Assembly: GCA_946479475.1 (NCBI GenBank)
Contig: CAMLGG010000006.1
Location: 1 to 47,968, forward strand
Direction of reading: 5' to 3'
From: an uncultured Ideonella sp.
Lineage (GTDB): Bacteria; Pseudomonadota; Gammaproteobacteria; Burkholderiales; Burkholderiaceae
Length of the DNA: 47,968 bases
Shown piece by piece: positions 47,185 to 47,968 of the stretch. The notes below the pieces were generated by a model. The model was given only the letters and a program-made list of their open reading frames with translations. It was not told the DNA's origin and did no database searches. Both the position numbers and the translations under genes were made by a program. Positions within the stretch are counted from its first letter, which is position 1, and every line of letters starts with the position of its first letter.

Positions 47185-47968
47185 ATGGCCAAGGAATACA
47201 AGGATCTCGTCGTCGGACTCGACATCGGCACCGCCAAGGTGATGGTGGTGGTGGCCGAGGTCATGGCCGACGGCGACCTGCGGGTGGCCGGGCTCGGCGT
47301 CGCCAGCTCGCATGGCCTGAAGCGCGGGGTGGTGGTCAACATCGACGCCACGGTGCAGTCCATCCAGCAGGCGCTGAAGGAGGCCGAGATGATGGCCGCC
47401 TGCAAGATCGAGCGCGTCTACACCGGCATCACCGGCAGCCACATCCGCGGCCAGAACTCCACCGGCATGGTGATCGTGCGCGACAACCGCGAGGTGACGC
47501 CGGTCGACGTGGCGCGGGTGATCGAGACGGCCAAGGCGATCAACATCCCGAACGACCAGCGCCTGCTGCTGGTCGAGTCGCAGGAGTTCGTGATCGACGG
47601 CCACGAGGTCAAGGAGCCGATCGGCATGAGCGGCAGCCGTCTCGAGGTGAAGGTGCACATCGCCACCGGCGCCCAGAGCGCGGCCGAGAACATCCTCAAG
47701 TGCGTGCGCCGCTGCGGGCTGGAGGTCGAGCAGCTCTGCCTTTCGCCCACCGCCTCGGCCTCGGCGGTGCTGACCGAGGACGAGAAGGACCTCGGCGTGG
47801 CGGTGGTCGACATCGGCGCGGGCACCACCGACGTGGCGATCTTCACCGGTGGCTCCATCCGCCACACCGCGGTCATCCCCATCGCCGGCGACCTGATCAC
47901 CAGCGACATCGCGATGGCGCTGCGCACGCCGACCAAGGACGCCGAGGACATCAAGGTCGAGAGCGGCT
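47185..47968 (+). CDS. ftsA: cell division protein FtsA (3' part beyond the window)
   Basis: The first 261 codons of FtsA are present, from ATG 47185, 13 bp after ftsQ. The product begins M-A-K-E-Y-K-D-L-V-V-G-L-D-I-G-T-A-K-V, the actin-family phosphate-1 motif. The SHS2-type 1C domain follows (about 85-170), then phosphate-2 D-I-G-A-G-T-T-D-V-A. FtsA tethers FtsZ to the membrane. The C-terminal amphipathic helix and ftsZ lie outside. Confidence 0.94.
   Translation, partial: MAKEYKDLVVGLDIGTAKVMVVVAEVMADGDLRVAGLGVASSHGLKRGVVVNIDATVQSIQQALKEAEMMAACKIERVYTGITGSHIRGQNSTGMVIVRDNREVTPVDVARVIETAKAINIPNDQRLLLVESQEFVIDGHEVKEPIGMSGSRLEVKVHIATGAQSAAENILKCVRRCGLEVEQLCLSPTASASAVLTEDEKDLGVAVVDIGAGTTDVAIFTGGSIRHTAVIPIAGDLITSDIAMALRTPTKDAEDIKVESG

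Overview
The window is GC-rich chromosomal DNA from a betaproteobacterium, most likely order Burkholderiales. The evidence is the gene content and order of the division/cell-wall (dcw) cluster, an MSHA-type pilus locus, a class I PHA-synthase-like gene, and a palindromic repeat of a kind I associate with Comamonadaceae and relatives. I see no tRNA, rRNA, CRISPR array, insertion sequence or prophage. All genes up to 29801 lie on the minus strand and all genes from 29982 on lie on the plus strand, so the divergent gap 29802-29981 is the only strand switch.

Region 1 (1-12860, minus) looks like a stress or low-oxygen locus. In transcription order it holds an ADP-forming acyl-CoA synthetase fused to a GNAT acetyltransferase, a PHA-synthase-like hydrolase, an MgtA-type P-type ATPase, a DUF883/YqjE/YqjK-like inner-membrane trio, a tryptophan-rich 65-residue protein and an ABC exporter (ATPase, FtsX-type permease, HlyD adaptor). 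A further gene starts at the left edge. Three transcription units here are preceded by FNR/FixK-type palindromes (TTGA-N6-TCAA or one mismatch), each exactly 21 nt from a TANNNT hexamer. This suggests control by an FNR/Anr-like regulator.

Region 2 (12904-29801, minus) is an MSHA pilus cluster read mshI-J-K-L-E-G-B-A-Q-C-D-O-P, followed by a MASE1-PAS-PAS-GGDEF diguanylate cyclase. No mshM or mshN is present, and mshQ sits between mshA and mshC. A 637-bp block of 24-bp repeats in two inverted arms separates mshG from mshE. MshE carries two MshEN-type c-di-GMP-binding motifs, so the neighbouring cyclase may feed this pilus.

Region 3 (29982-31566, plus) has a small lipoprotein gene and an orphan PAS histidine kinase.

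Region 4 (31567-47968, plus) is the dcw cluster: mraZ, rsmH, ftsL, ftsI, murE, murF, mraY, murD, ftsW, murG, murC, ddl, ftsQ and the 5' part of ftsA. It starts at a promoter overlapped by a 10-bp-periodic MraZ operator. Most genes overlap by ATGA or GTGA. The main oddity is murD (675 aa), with a roughly 130-residue insertion holding five 13-residue repeats and a second insertion that is an in-frame copy of the palindromic repeat. Another copy of that repeat splits the murD/ftsW junction and is flanked by a 9-bp direct repeat.
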